Positions 57,231 to 64,000 of a DNA stretch of 64,000 nucleotides are shown piece by piece. A program made the position numbers and the translations under genes. The DNA comes from Azoarcus sp. PA01. GTDB lineage: Bacteria; Pseudomonadota; Gammaproteobacteria; Burkholderiales; Rhodocyclaceae. The notes beneath the pieces are model-generated. The model did not search any database and was not told the origin of the DNA. It was given only the letters and a program-made list of their open reading frames with translations. The DNA lies in NCBI GenBank assembly GCA_001274695.2, contig LARU01000002.1, positions 930,001 to 994,000 on the forward strand. The letters are read 5' to 3'. The first letter of the stretch is position 1. The number at the start of each line of letters is the position of its first letter.

Positions 57231-58055
57231 TCAATCCTTTCCGAGCTGTTCGCCGAGTTCGCGGCCGCGCACGTCCGCGGCATGTACCGCGCGCACGATC
57301 GCGTCGAAGACGCCCGACGAAGCCATGCTCGCGAGCGCGGCTTCGGTCGTCCCGCCTTTCGACGTCACGCGCTCGCGCAACACCGCGGGCGCCTCGTCGG
57401 CGCCGGCCGCGAGTTTCGCCGCGCCGAGCACGGTGTCGAGCGCCAGCCGCCGCGCGGTTGCCGCGTCGAAGCCGAGCGAGACGCCGGCCGCTTCGAGCGC
57501 TTCGATGAAATGGAACACGTAGGCGGGCCCGCTGCCGGAGACCGCCGTCACCGCGTCCATCTGCGCTTCGTCGGCGATCCACACCGTGCTGCCGACCGCG
57601 CCGAGAATGCGCTCGGCGGCTTCGCGCCCCGCGGCATCGACCGAAGGATCGGCGTACAGGCCGGTGACGCCTGCGCCAATCAGCGCCGGCGTGTTCGGCA
57701 TCGCGCGCACCAGGCGATGGTAGCCGCCGAGCCAGCGACCGACGTCGGCGAGCCGCAGGCCGGCGGCGATGCTGACGACCACCTGGCGCGTCAGTCGCCC
57801 GGCGAGCGGCGCGACGGCGGCTTTCATCTGTTGCGGCTTGACTGCGAGCACGACGACATCGCACCCGAGCACGTCGTCATCGACGGCTTGGGCGGTGCGG
57901 ATGCCGAAGCGCTCCGCGAGTCGCGCGCGGCTGTCGGCCTGCAGGTCGACTGCCTGAATGTCCGGGCTCGCAAAACCGCGCTCGGCGAGGCCGCCGATCA
58001 GGGCGGTCGCCATGTTGCCACCGCCGAGGAAACTGATCTTGATGCGTTCCGTCAT
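57231..58055 (-). CDS. proC: Pyrroline-5-carboxylate reductase
   Basis: This 274-residue enzyme makes proline from pyrroline-5-carboxylate with NAD(P)H. Motifs are ISFLGGGNMATALIGGL, VVLAVKPQQMKAAV, VRAMPNTPALIGAGVTGLY, TAVSGSGPAYVFHFIEAL and ERVTSKGGTTEAAL, all conserved. ATG 58055 overlaps yggS by four bases. Confidence 0.97.
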   Translation of the reverse strand: MTERIKISFLGGGNMATALIGGLAERGFASPDIQAVDLQADSRARLAERFGIRTAQAVDDDVLGCDVVVLAVKPQQMKAAVAPLAGRLTRQVVVSIAAGLRLADVGRWLGGYHRLVRAMPNTPALIGAGVTGLYADPSVDAAGREAAERILGAVGSTVWIADEAQMDAVTAVSGSGPAYVFHFIEALEAAGVSLGFDAATARRLALDTVLGAAKLAAGADEAPAVLRERVTSKGGTTEAALASMASSGVFDAIVRAVHAADVRGRELGEQLGKD

Positions 58056-58753
58056 GCTCGCTCCTCGCGCACGTGCCGTGCGCCGAAAATTGCGGTGCCC
58101 ACGCGCACCATCGTCGCGCCTTCGGCGATCGCCAGTTCCAGGTCGTCCGACATCCCCATCGACAGCGTGTCGAGCGCGAACCCCGCGTCGTTGAGGCGAT
58201 CGCGAAGCTGTCGCAACGTCGCGAAGCGCGCGCGCAACAGGGCTTCGTCGCCTCCGGCTTCGGGAATGCACATCAGGCCGCGCAGCGCGAGACGCGGCAG
58301 CTTCGCGACCGCCGCAGCGAGCGCCGGCACTTCGCCGGGCGCGACGCCGCTCTTGCTTGCCTCGCCGCCGAGATTGACCTGGATGCATACGTTCAGCGGC
58401 GGCAGATCACTGCCGCGCTGCTCCGACAGCCGTTCGGCGAGCTTGAGCCGGTCGACCGAGTGGACCCAGTGGAAATGCGCCGCGACCGGGCGCGTCTTGT
58501 TACTCTGCAGCGGCCCGATGAAATGCCATTCGAGTTGCAGCGCGTGCAGCTCGGCCGCTTTCGTGGCACCTTCCCGGACGTAATTTTCGCCGAACAGCCG
58601 CTGCCCGGCGTGCGCCGCTTCGACGACGCATTGCGCCGACTGCGTCTTGCTGACGGCGAGCAGCGCGACGTCCTCCGGCGTGCGTCCCGACGCCCGGGCA
58701 GCCGCCGCGACGCGCTGGCGCACGGCTTGCAAGTTCGCGGAGATTGATGTCAT
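58052..58753 (-). CDS. yggS: PLP homeostasis protein YggS
   Basis: This 233-residue alanine-racemase-fold PLP-binding protein (COG0325) has the PLP Lys in VALLAVSKTQSAQ and also FGENYVREGATKAAEL, WHFIGPLQSNKTRPVA, CIQVNLGGEASKSGV and LSMGMSDDLELAIAEGATMVRVG. It controls free PLP rather than catalysing a reaction. It is first gene of the unit yggS-proC-yggT-yggU and divergent from pilT. Confidence 0.97.
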   Translation of the reverse strand: MTSISANLQAVRQRVAAAARASGRTPEDVALLAVSKTQSAQCVVEAAHAGQRLFGENYVREGATKAAELHALQLEWHFIGPLQSNKTRPVAAHFHWVHSVDRLKLAERLSEQRGSDLPPLNVCIQVNLGGEASKSGVAPGEVPALAAAVAKLPRLALRGLMCIPEAGGDEALLRARFATLRQLRDRLNDAGFALDTLSMGMSDDLELAIAEGATMVRVGTAIFGARHVREERA

Positions 58754-58857
58754 ATAGCGGCGGATTTCGGCCGTGGATCAGGCGAGCGAGTATAGCATCG
58801 CGACCGGGACGCCCCCGCGCCCCGCAATCCGCCCGGTCAACCTCAAGCGACAATCCC

Positions 58858-59901
58858 ATGGACATCACCGAACTGCTTGCCTTCGCGGTCAAGAACAAGG
58901 CATCCGACCTGCATCTGTCGTCCGGGCTGCCGCCGATGATCCGGGTGCATGGCGACGTGCGGCGCATCAACCTGCCGCCGATGGAGCACAAGGACGTGCA
59001 CTCGATGGTGTACGACATCATGAACGACGGCCAGCGCAAGCAGTTCGAGGAAGTGCTCGAATGCGACTTCTCGTTCGCGGTGCCGAACCTCGCGCGCTTC
59101 CGCGTCAATGCGTTCAACCAGAACCGCGGCGCCTCGGCGGTGTTCCGGACGATTCCGACGAAAGTGCTGAGCCTCGAGGAGCTCGACGCGCCGAAGATCT
59201 TCAAGGAGATCGCCAAGCAGCCGCGCGGCATCGTATTGGTGACCGGCCCGACCGGCTCGGGCAAATCGACGACGCTTGCCGCGATGGTCGATTACGTCAA
59301 CGAGAACGACTACGGCCACATCCTGACGATCGAGGACCCGATCGAATTCGTGCACGAATCGAAGCGCTGCCTGATCAACCAGCGCGAAGTCGCCCGCGAC
59401 ACGCTGTCGTTCAACAACGCGCTGCGCTCGGCGCTGCGCGAGGACCCGGACGTGATTCTCGTCGGCGAGCTGCGCGACCTCGAGACGATCCGTCTCGCCC
59501 TGACCGGCGCCGAAACCGGCCACCTCGTGTTCGGCACGCTGCACACCTCGTCGGCGGCGAAGACCGTCGACCGGATCGTCGACGTTTTTCCGGCCGCCGA
59601 GAAGGACATGGTGCGCGCGATGCTGTCGGAGTCGCTGCGCGCGGTGATCTCGCAGACGCTGCTGAAAACCAAGGACGGCCAGGGCCGCGTCGCGGCGCAC
59701 GAGATCATGATCGGCACGCCGGCGATCCGCAACCTGATCCGCGAGAACAAGATCGCGCAGATGTACTCGGCGATCCAGACCGGCCAGGCGGTCGGCATGC
59801 AGACGCTCGACCAGAACCTCATGGACCTCGTGCGGCGCAACGTCGTGTCGGTCGGCGAAGCCAGGGTGCGCGCGCAGAACAAGGACAATTTCGCCGGGTA
59901 A
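58858..59901 (+). CDS. pilT: Type IV pilus retraction ATPase PilT
   Basis: This 347-residue hexameric ATPase powers pilus retraction. It has the N-terminal ASDLHLSSGLPPMIRVHGDV, Walker A GPTGSGKSTTLAAMV, Asp box TIEDPIEFVH, Walker B VILVGELRDLETI, His box GHLVFGTLHTSSAAKT and the C-terminal AIRNLIRE motif required for retraction. It is divergent from yggS and followed by pilU. Confidence 0.98.
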   Translation: MDITELLAFAVKNKASDLHLSSGLPPMIRVHGDVRRINLPPMEHKDVHSMVYDIMNDGQRKQFEEVLECDFSFAVPNLARFRVNAFNQNRGASAVFRTIPTKVLSLEELDAPKIFKEIAKQPRGIVLVTGPTGSGKSTTLAAMVDYVNENDYGHILTIEDPIEFVHESKRCLINQREVARDTLSFNNALRSALREDPDVILVGELRDLETIRLALTGAETGHLVFGTLHTSSAAKTVDRIVDVFPAAEKDMVRAMLSESLRAVISQTLLKTKDGQGRVAAHEIMIGTPAIRNLIRENKIAQMYSAIQTGQAVGMQTLDQNLMDLVRRNVVSVGEARVRAQNKDNFAG

Positions 59902-60042
59902 TTTTCTTTCGCCCGGTGAATTTCGTCGGATAATTGCGGCCGGATTCGCCGCGCGCCGCAGTTCCCCTGTTTCACCCCGAGGGGCGGCGGCAGTCGGGCG
60001 ACGCGGCCTCACAGCCGACACTTTTTCCGCGGGAGCGCAGCA

Positions 60043-61176
60043 ATGGAACGCGATCAGGCCCTGAAGTTCATGCACGACCTGCTGCGGCTGATGGTGCAGA
60101 AAAACGGCTCGGACCTCTTCATCACCGCGGGTTTTCCGCCGGCCATCAAGGTGGACGGGCGCGTCACGCCGCAGTCCAACCAGACGCTGACGGCGCAGCA
60201 CACGACCGAACTCGCGCGCGCGATCATGAACGACCGCCAGGCGGCCGAGTTCGAGTCGACGAAGGAGTGCAACTTCGCGATCTCGCCGCCGGGCGTCGGG
60301 CGCTTTCGCGCGAACGCGTTCATCCAGCAGGGCAAAGTCGGGCTGGTGCTGCGCACGATCGCGCAGACGATCCCGAACTTCGACGAGCTGGGCATGCCGC
60401 GCGTGCTGCGCGACATCGCAATGGCCAAGCGCGGGCTGGTGATTTTCGTCGGCGGCACCGGCACCGGCAAGACGACGTCGCTCGCAGCGATGGTCGACTT
60501 CCGCAACGAGCACTCGTACGGGCACATCATCACCGTCGAGGACCCGATCGAATACGTGCATCAGCACAAGAACTGCATCGTCACGCAGCGCGAGATCGGC
60601 ATCGACACCGACAACTGGGAAGCGGCGCTGAAGAACACGCTGCGCCAGGCACCCGACGTGATCCTGATGGGCGAAATCCGCGACCGCGAGACGATGGACT
60701 ACGCGATCGCGTTCGCCGAAACCGGGCACCTGTGCCTCGCGACGCTGCACGCGAACAGCGCGAACCAAGCGATCGACCGCATCATCAACTTCTTCCCCGA
60801 AGACCGTCGTCCGCAGCTCTTGATGGACCTGTCGCTGAACCTGCGCGCGCTGATCTCGCAGCGCCTGCTGCCGCTCAAGGAGCGCAAGGGCCGCGTGCCG
60901 GCGGTCGAAGTGCTGCTGAATTCACCGCTGATCGCCGACCTGATTTTCAAGGGCGAAGTCCCGGGCATCAAGGAAGTCATGAAGCGCTCGCGCGAACTCG
61001 GCATGCAGACGTTCGACCAGAGCCTGTTCGACCTCTACGAGGAAGAGCGCATCAGCTACGAGGACGCGCTGCGCAATGCCGACTCGGTCAACGACCTGCG
61101 CCTGCAGATCAAGCTCAACAGCAGGCACGGCGACAAGGACCTGGTGTCCGGCATCCAGCACCTCGACATCGTGTGA
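60043..61176 (+). CDS. pilU: Type IV pilus accessory retraction ATPase PilU
   Basis: This 377-residue PilT paralogue has GSDLFITAGFPPAIKVDGRV, Walker A GGTGTGKTTSLAAM, Asp box TVEDPIEYVHQHKNC, Walker B VILMGEIRDRETM and His box GHLCLATLHANSANQA. It lacks the PilT-specific AIRNLIRE and has a longer C-terminus. It supports PilT-dependent retraction under load. GGGAGCGCAGCA lies before the ATG, 141 bases after pilT. Confidence 0.97.
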   Translation: MERDQALKFMHDLLRLMVQKNGSDLFITAGFPPAIKVDGRVTPQSNQTLTAQHTTELARAIMNDRQAAEFESTKECNFAISPPGVGRFRANAFIQQGKVGLVLRTIAQTIPNFDELGMPRVLRDIAMAKRGLVIFVGGTGTGKTTSLAAMVDFRNEHSYGHIITVEDPIEYVHQHKNCIVTQREIGIDTDNWEAALKNTLRQAPDVILMGEIRDRETMDYAIAFAETGHLCLATLHANSANQAIDRIINFFPEDRRPQLLMDLSLNLRALISQRLLPLKERKGRVPAVEVLLNSPLIADLIFKGEVPGIKEVMKRSRELGMQTFDQSLFDLYEEERISYEDALRNADSVNDLRLQIKLNSRHGDKDLVSGIQHLDIV

Positions 61177-61213
61177 AGCATCCTCGCGCCGCCGCCCCGG
61201 CGGTCCGACGCGC

Positions 61214-62374
61214 CTACTCGCCGGCCGCCGGCTTGCGCCGCATGCTGCCGGCGACCATTCGGTATTCGAACAGCCGGCACTCGAGCGCACCGTTGAAGAG
61301 CGGCGTGCGCTTGCTCGCCTTGAGCCCGATCAGCTTGGGCAGCGCCGGGTCGGCGGTGAGGAAATAGCAGCGCCAGCCGCTCCAGCGCTGCTTCAACGCG
61401 TCGCCGAACTGCGGATACAGCGCCGCCAGCTCTTCGGCCTCGCCGATGCGCACGCCGTAAGGCGGATTGGTCACCAGCACGCCCGACTCCGCCGGCGGGT
61501 CGAGCTTGAGGAAATCGGCGCGGTCGAGGACGACGCAGTCAGCGAGCCCCGCCGACTGCAGATTGACGCGCGCGCGCCGCACCTGCTCGCCGACGATGTC
61601 GGAACCGTAGATCTTCAGCCGCCGCGGCGGCTGGCGACGCGCTTCGGCCGCCTGGCGGATGCTCGCCCAGGCCGCGCGATCGAGATGGCGGAAGCGCTCG
61701 AACGCAAAATCGCGCCCGAGGCCAGGCGCGATATCGAGCGCGATCTGCGCCGCCTCGATGAGGAAAGTGCCGCTGCCGCACATCGGATCGAGCAGCGCTT
61801 CGCCGGGCTGCCACCCGGACAGCCGCAGGATGCCGGCGGCGAGGTTTTCCTTCAGCGGCGCTTCGACGGCAGCCGGCTTGAAGCCGCGCTTGTACAGTGG
61901 CTCGCCGGAAGTATCGAGATACAGCGTGACGCGGTCGCGCGTCAGGAACGCATGGATGCGGATCGCGGGGTTCGCGGTATCGACGCTCGGGCGCTTGCCG
62001 GTCACGGTGCGGAAGTGATCGCACACCGCGTCCTTGATGCGCAGCGTGATGAATTCGAGGCTTTTCAGCGGCGACTGCTTGGCCGTGACATGGATGCGGA
62101 TCGTGTCATCGACGGTGAACCACTTCGCCCAGGTCACGCCGTAGGCGAGGCGATAGATGTCGTCCTCGCTCTGGTAGCGGCCTTCGGCGAGGCGCCACAT
62201 GACGCGGGTCGCGAGCCGGCTCTCGAGATTGGCGCGGTAGCACACGCGCCAGTCGCCGGAAAAACCGACTCCGCCGTGCGTCGGTGCAATCGACGCGGCG
62301 CCGAGCGTCGCGAGTTCCTCGGCGAGCGTCGGCTCGAGGCCGCGCGGACAGGGGGAAAAAAAGGATTCGGACAT
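61214..62374 (-). CDS. THUMP-domain 23S rRNA guanine-N2 methyltransferase (RlmL N-half type)
   Basis: This 386-residue protein has an N-terminal THUMP RNA-binding domain (about residues 50-155) and a methyltransferase domain with DPMCGSGTFLIEAAQIALD and the N6/N2-type catalytic motif VLVTNPPYGVRIGEAEEL. E. coli RlmL is much longer because of a fused RlmK half, which is absent here. It probably methylates a guanine in 23S rRNA. The start ATG 62374 begins with SESFFSPCPRGLE, typical for the family. It converges on pilU. Confidence 0.92.
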   Translation of the reverse strand: MSESFFSPCPRGLEPTLAEELATLGAASIAPTHGGVGFSGDWRVCYRANLESRLATRVMWRLAEGRYQSEDDIYRLAYGVTWAKWFTVDDTIRIHVTAKQSPLKSLEFITLRIKDAVCDHFRTVTGKRPSVDTANPAIRIHAFLTRDRVTLYLDTSGEPLYKRGFKPAAVEAPLKENLAAGILRLSGWQPGEALLDPMCGSGTFLIEAAQIALDIAPGLGRDFAFERFRHLDRAAWASIRQAAEARRQPPRRLKIYGSDIVGEQVRRARVNLQSAGLADCVVLDRADFLKLDPPAESGVLVTNPPYGVRIGEAEELAALYPQFGDALKQRWSGWRCYFLTADPALPKLIGLKASKRTPLFNGALECRLFEYRMVAGSMRRKPAAGE

Positions 62375-62480
62375 AGCGGGGACCACGATCGGAAAAAAAC
62401 AGCATCGGAAAGGAGGCGGTGCCTCGGAGAGGCGCGGCGGCAAAGCGATCGTGCGACCGCGTCGCCGTCGGCAGGGTACG

Positions 62481-62903
62481 TCAGAACGGCTTCAACACTG
62501 CGAGAAAGACCACCGCGAACAGCACCAGCACCGGCACTTCGTTGAACACCCTGAACCAGACATGGCTGCGGGTGTTGCGCCCGGCAGCGAAATCGCGCAT
62601 CAGCCGGCCACAGTAAAGGTGGTAGCCGATCAGGAAAACCACCAGCAGCGTCTTCGCGTGCAGCCAGCCGGCGTTGCCGAAACGGTCGCCGAAGCCGAAC
62701 CACAGCCAGAAGCCGAGCACGACCGCGAGGATGCCGAGCGGCGTCATGAAGCGATAAAGCTTGTATTCCATCAGCGCGAGGCGCTCGCGCGTCGCTCCAT
62801 CCTCGACCATCGCATGGTTCACGAACAGGCGCGGCAGATAGAACAGCCCTGCGAACCAGCTGACGACGAACGTGATGTGCAGCGCCTTGACCACCAGCAT
62901 CAA
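62481..62903 (-). CDS. hemJ: HemJ/CopD-like membrane protein (putative protoporphyrinogen oxidase)
   Basis: This 140-residue protein has four transmembrane helices. It has KALHITFVVSWFAGLFYLPRLFVNHA with the conserved His and Arg, MTPLGILAVVLGFWLW, LHAKTLLVVFLIGYH and LRVFNEVPVLVLFAVVF-like order near the end (read FRVFNEVPVLVLFAVV). HemJ is a haem-binding enzyme that oxidises protoporphyrinogen IX. The start overlaps the upstream gene by four bases. Confidence 0.88.
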   Translation of the reverse strand: MMLVVKALHITFVVSWFAGLFYLPRLFVNHAMVEDGATRERLALMEYKLYRFMTPLGILAVVLGFWLWFGFGDRFGNAGWLHAKTLLVVFLIGYHLYCGRLMRDFAAGRNTRSHVWFRVFNEVPVLVLFAVVFLAVLKPF

Positions 62904-63787
62904 ATGTTTCCTCCGCGAGTCTTGAGTGCCGCGGCGAACCCTTCGCGCACGGTCGGGTATTTCAGGCGGGCGCGCAATTCACGCCGGATGCGCTCGTTCG
63001 ACAAACGGCGCGACTCCGACAGGAACGACAGCGCCATCGGCGAGAGCGTCGCGGCGATGTCGGCCCGGCTCATGCGCGGCGGCCGCGGAACGCCAAAAAA
63101 ATCCGCCGCGAAGTCGAAATAATCTCCCATTTTCATGCTCGTATCATCGACGGCGTTATACACCCGGCCCGGTCGCGCGCGAAAGATCGCGAGACAGGCG
63201 AGCTGCGCGAGGTCGTCGGCATGAATGTGGTTGGTATGGACGTCCTGGGCGGTGAGCAGCACCGGCTCGCCGCGCTGCAGACGCGCGAGCGGCAGGCGGT
63301 CGGCAGCGTAAATGCCCGGCGCGCGCAGGATGCTGACCGCGACTGCGCAGCGGCGGCCGAAATCCCTCACGCGGCGCTCGGCGTCGACGCGGCGTCGGGC
63401 GCGATCGGTGCGCGGCACGCAAGGACTCGCCTCGCTGACCCACGCGCCGCCGCAGTCGCCATAGACGCCCGTCGTACTAATGTATATGACCCGCTGTGGT
63501 AGACTCGGCCGCTGCGCCAGCGCTGCCAGCAGTGCGGCGGTACGCGGATCCCGGACGCCGCGAGCCGGAGGCGGGGCGAAATGCAGGACCACGTCGGCGA
63601 TCCCGGCCAGGCGTGCGAGGCTGCGCCGGTCGTCGAGGTCCGCGGGCAATGGGATCGCGCCACGTGAGCGCAGCGCCGCGCATGAGGCAGCGCTGCGCGT
63701 CACGGCATACACGCGGAAGCGTTTCGCCAGCCACGGAATCGCCCGCATGGCAACGTCACCGCTGCCGACGATCAATATTCTCTTCAT
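62900..63787 (-). CDS. NAD-dependent epimerase/dehydratase-like (SDR) protein
   Basis: This 295-residue extended SDR-type protein has the N-terminal nucleotide-binding motif LIVGSGDVAMRAIPWLAKR, VLHFAPPPARG, and YISTTGVYGDCGGAW where the Tyr of YGDC could be catalytic. Other segments are SILRAPGIYAADRLPL and HIHADDLAQLACLAI. The substrate is unknown. It is first gene of the pair with hemJ on the minus strand, and divergent from the terminal ferredoxin-type gene with 21 bases between the starts. Confidence 0.88.
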   Translation of the reverse strand: MKRILIVGSGDVAMRAIPWLAKRFRVYAVTRSAASCAALRSRGAIPLPADLDDRRSLARLAGIADVVLHFAPPPARGVRDPRTAALLAALAQRPSLPQRVIYISTTGVYGDCGGAWVSEASPCVPRTDRARRRVDAERRVRDFGRRCAVAVSILRAPGIYAADRLPLARLQRGEPVLLTAQDVHTNHIHADDLAQLACLAIFRARPGRVYNAVDDTSMKMGDYFDFAADFFGVPRPPRMSRADIAATLSPMALSFLSESRRLSNERIRRELRARLKYPTVREGFAAALKTRGGNI

Positions 63788-63808
63788 GTTTTGATTATCT
63801 CACGCCCG

Positions 63809-64000
63809 ATGCCGTTCCAGATTTCACTCGAGCCTGACGGACAGCGCTTCACTGCCGAAGACGACCAGACGATTCTCGACGCCGCGTTCGCGGCCGGCCT
63901 GCTGCTTCCGCACGGCTGCCGGGACGGCGCGTGCGGCGCCTGCAAGGGCCGCGTGCTCAGCGGCGAAGTCGACATCGGCGAAGTTTCGGCGAGCGCGCTG
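63809..64000 (+). CDS. 2Fe-2S ferredoxin-domain oxidoreductase (5' end only)
   Basis: The first 64 residues are visible before the window ends. They form a plant-type ferredoxin fold with three of the four cluster Cys in HGCRDGACGACKGRVLSG. The N-terminal position of the domain fits CDP-6-deoxy-glucoseen-reductase-like or phenol-hydroxylase-reductase-like flavoproteins, in which FAD and NAD domains follow. The fourth Cys and any later domains lie outside the window. Confidence 0.85.
   Translation, partial: MPFQISLEPDGQRFTAEDDQTILDAAFAAGLLLPHGCRDGACGACKGRVLSGEVDIGEVSASAL

Overview
The window looks like chromosomal DNA of a high-GC betaproteobacterium, most probably a Rhodocyclales member of the Azoarcus/Aromatoleum/Thauera group. 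This is inferred from gene order (rubredoxin next to pilG-pilH-pilI-pilJ-pilL; yqgE-ruvX-pyrR-pyrB-pyrC'; yggU-yggT-proC-yggS-pilT-pilU) and from protein style, not from a database search. No rRNA, tRNA or CRISPR array was seen.

Accessory block, about 1-13.3 kb: a minus-strand operon reads from 9390 down past base 1. It starts with a 44-residue Gly-Gly peptide, followed by an FHA-GAF-HD-GYP regulator, a TolC/NodT-type outer-membrane lipoprotein, a double-FHA membrane protein, a HlyD-type adaptor, a PpiC-type prolyl isomerase, and a C39-peptidase ABC exporter carrying two cyclic-nucleotide-binding-like domains (cut by the window edge). A sigma-54-like -24/-12 element lies in front of the peptide. 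Divergently there is a membrane Ser/Thr kinase, with a frameshifted formylglycine-generating-enzyme-like gene beyond it. Together they look like a signalling-controlled type I peptide export system and are the best candidate here for an undescribed system.

Mixed block, about 13.5-31.7 kb: two tandem DUF4399 periplasmic proteins, a hemerythrin protein, a zinc alcohol dehydrogenase with a small membrane protein, a YihY-type protein and an orphan HupK-like hydrogenase large-subunit homologue. An IS91-family element carrying its own tyrosine recombinase (about 20.84-23.36 kb) splits one gene, a secreted adhesin-E-like/alpha-carbonic-anhydrase-like fusion, and is bounded by a 7-bp direct repeat. 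Next come a yybP-ykoY (Mn2+) riboswitch before a GDT1/UPF0016 transporter, a TPP riboswitch before thiD-thiC, a Pro-Asn-repeat protein, a DUF2478 protein, a YkgJ-type Cys-cluster protein and a Tat-exported PhoX-like protein.

Housekeeping block, about 31.8-43.5 kb: uppP, an esterase, a methyltransferase, an RNase II-type exonuclease, a frameshifted TonB-family gene, aroE, mtgA and mgtE on the plus strand. Convergent to these on the minus strand are hemL, thiE and a second ThiD-like kinase, followed by rubredoxin on plus.

Type IV pilus and pyrimidine block, about 43.5-61.2 kb: the Pil-Chp chemosensory operon pilG-H-I-J-L; yqgE, ruvX, pyrR, pyrB and a catalytically dead pyrC'; the minus-strand set yggU, yggT, proC, yggS; then pilT and pilU. 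The end of the window holds an RlmL-type methyltransferase, a HemJ-like protein, an NAD-dependent epimerase-like protein and the start of a 2Fe-2S oxidoreductase.
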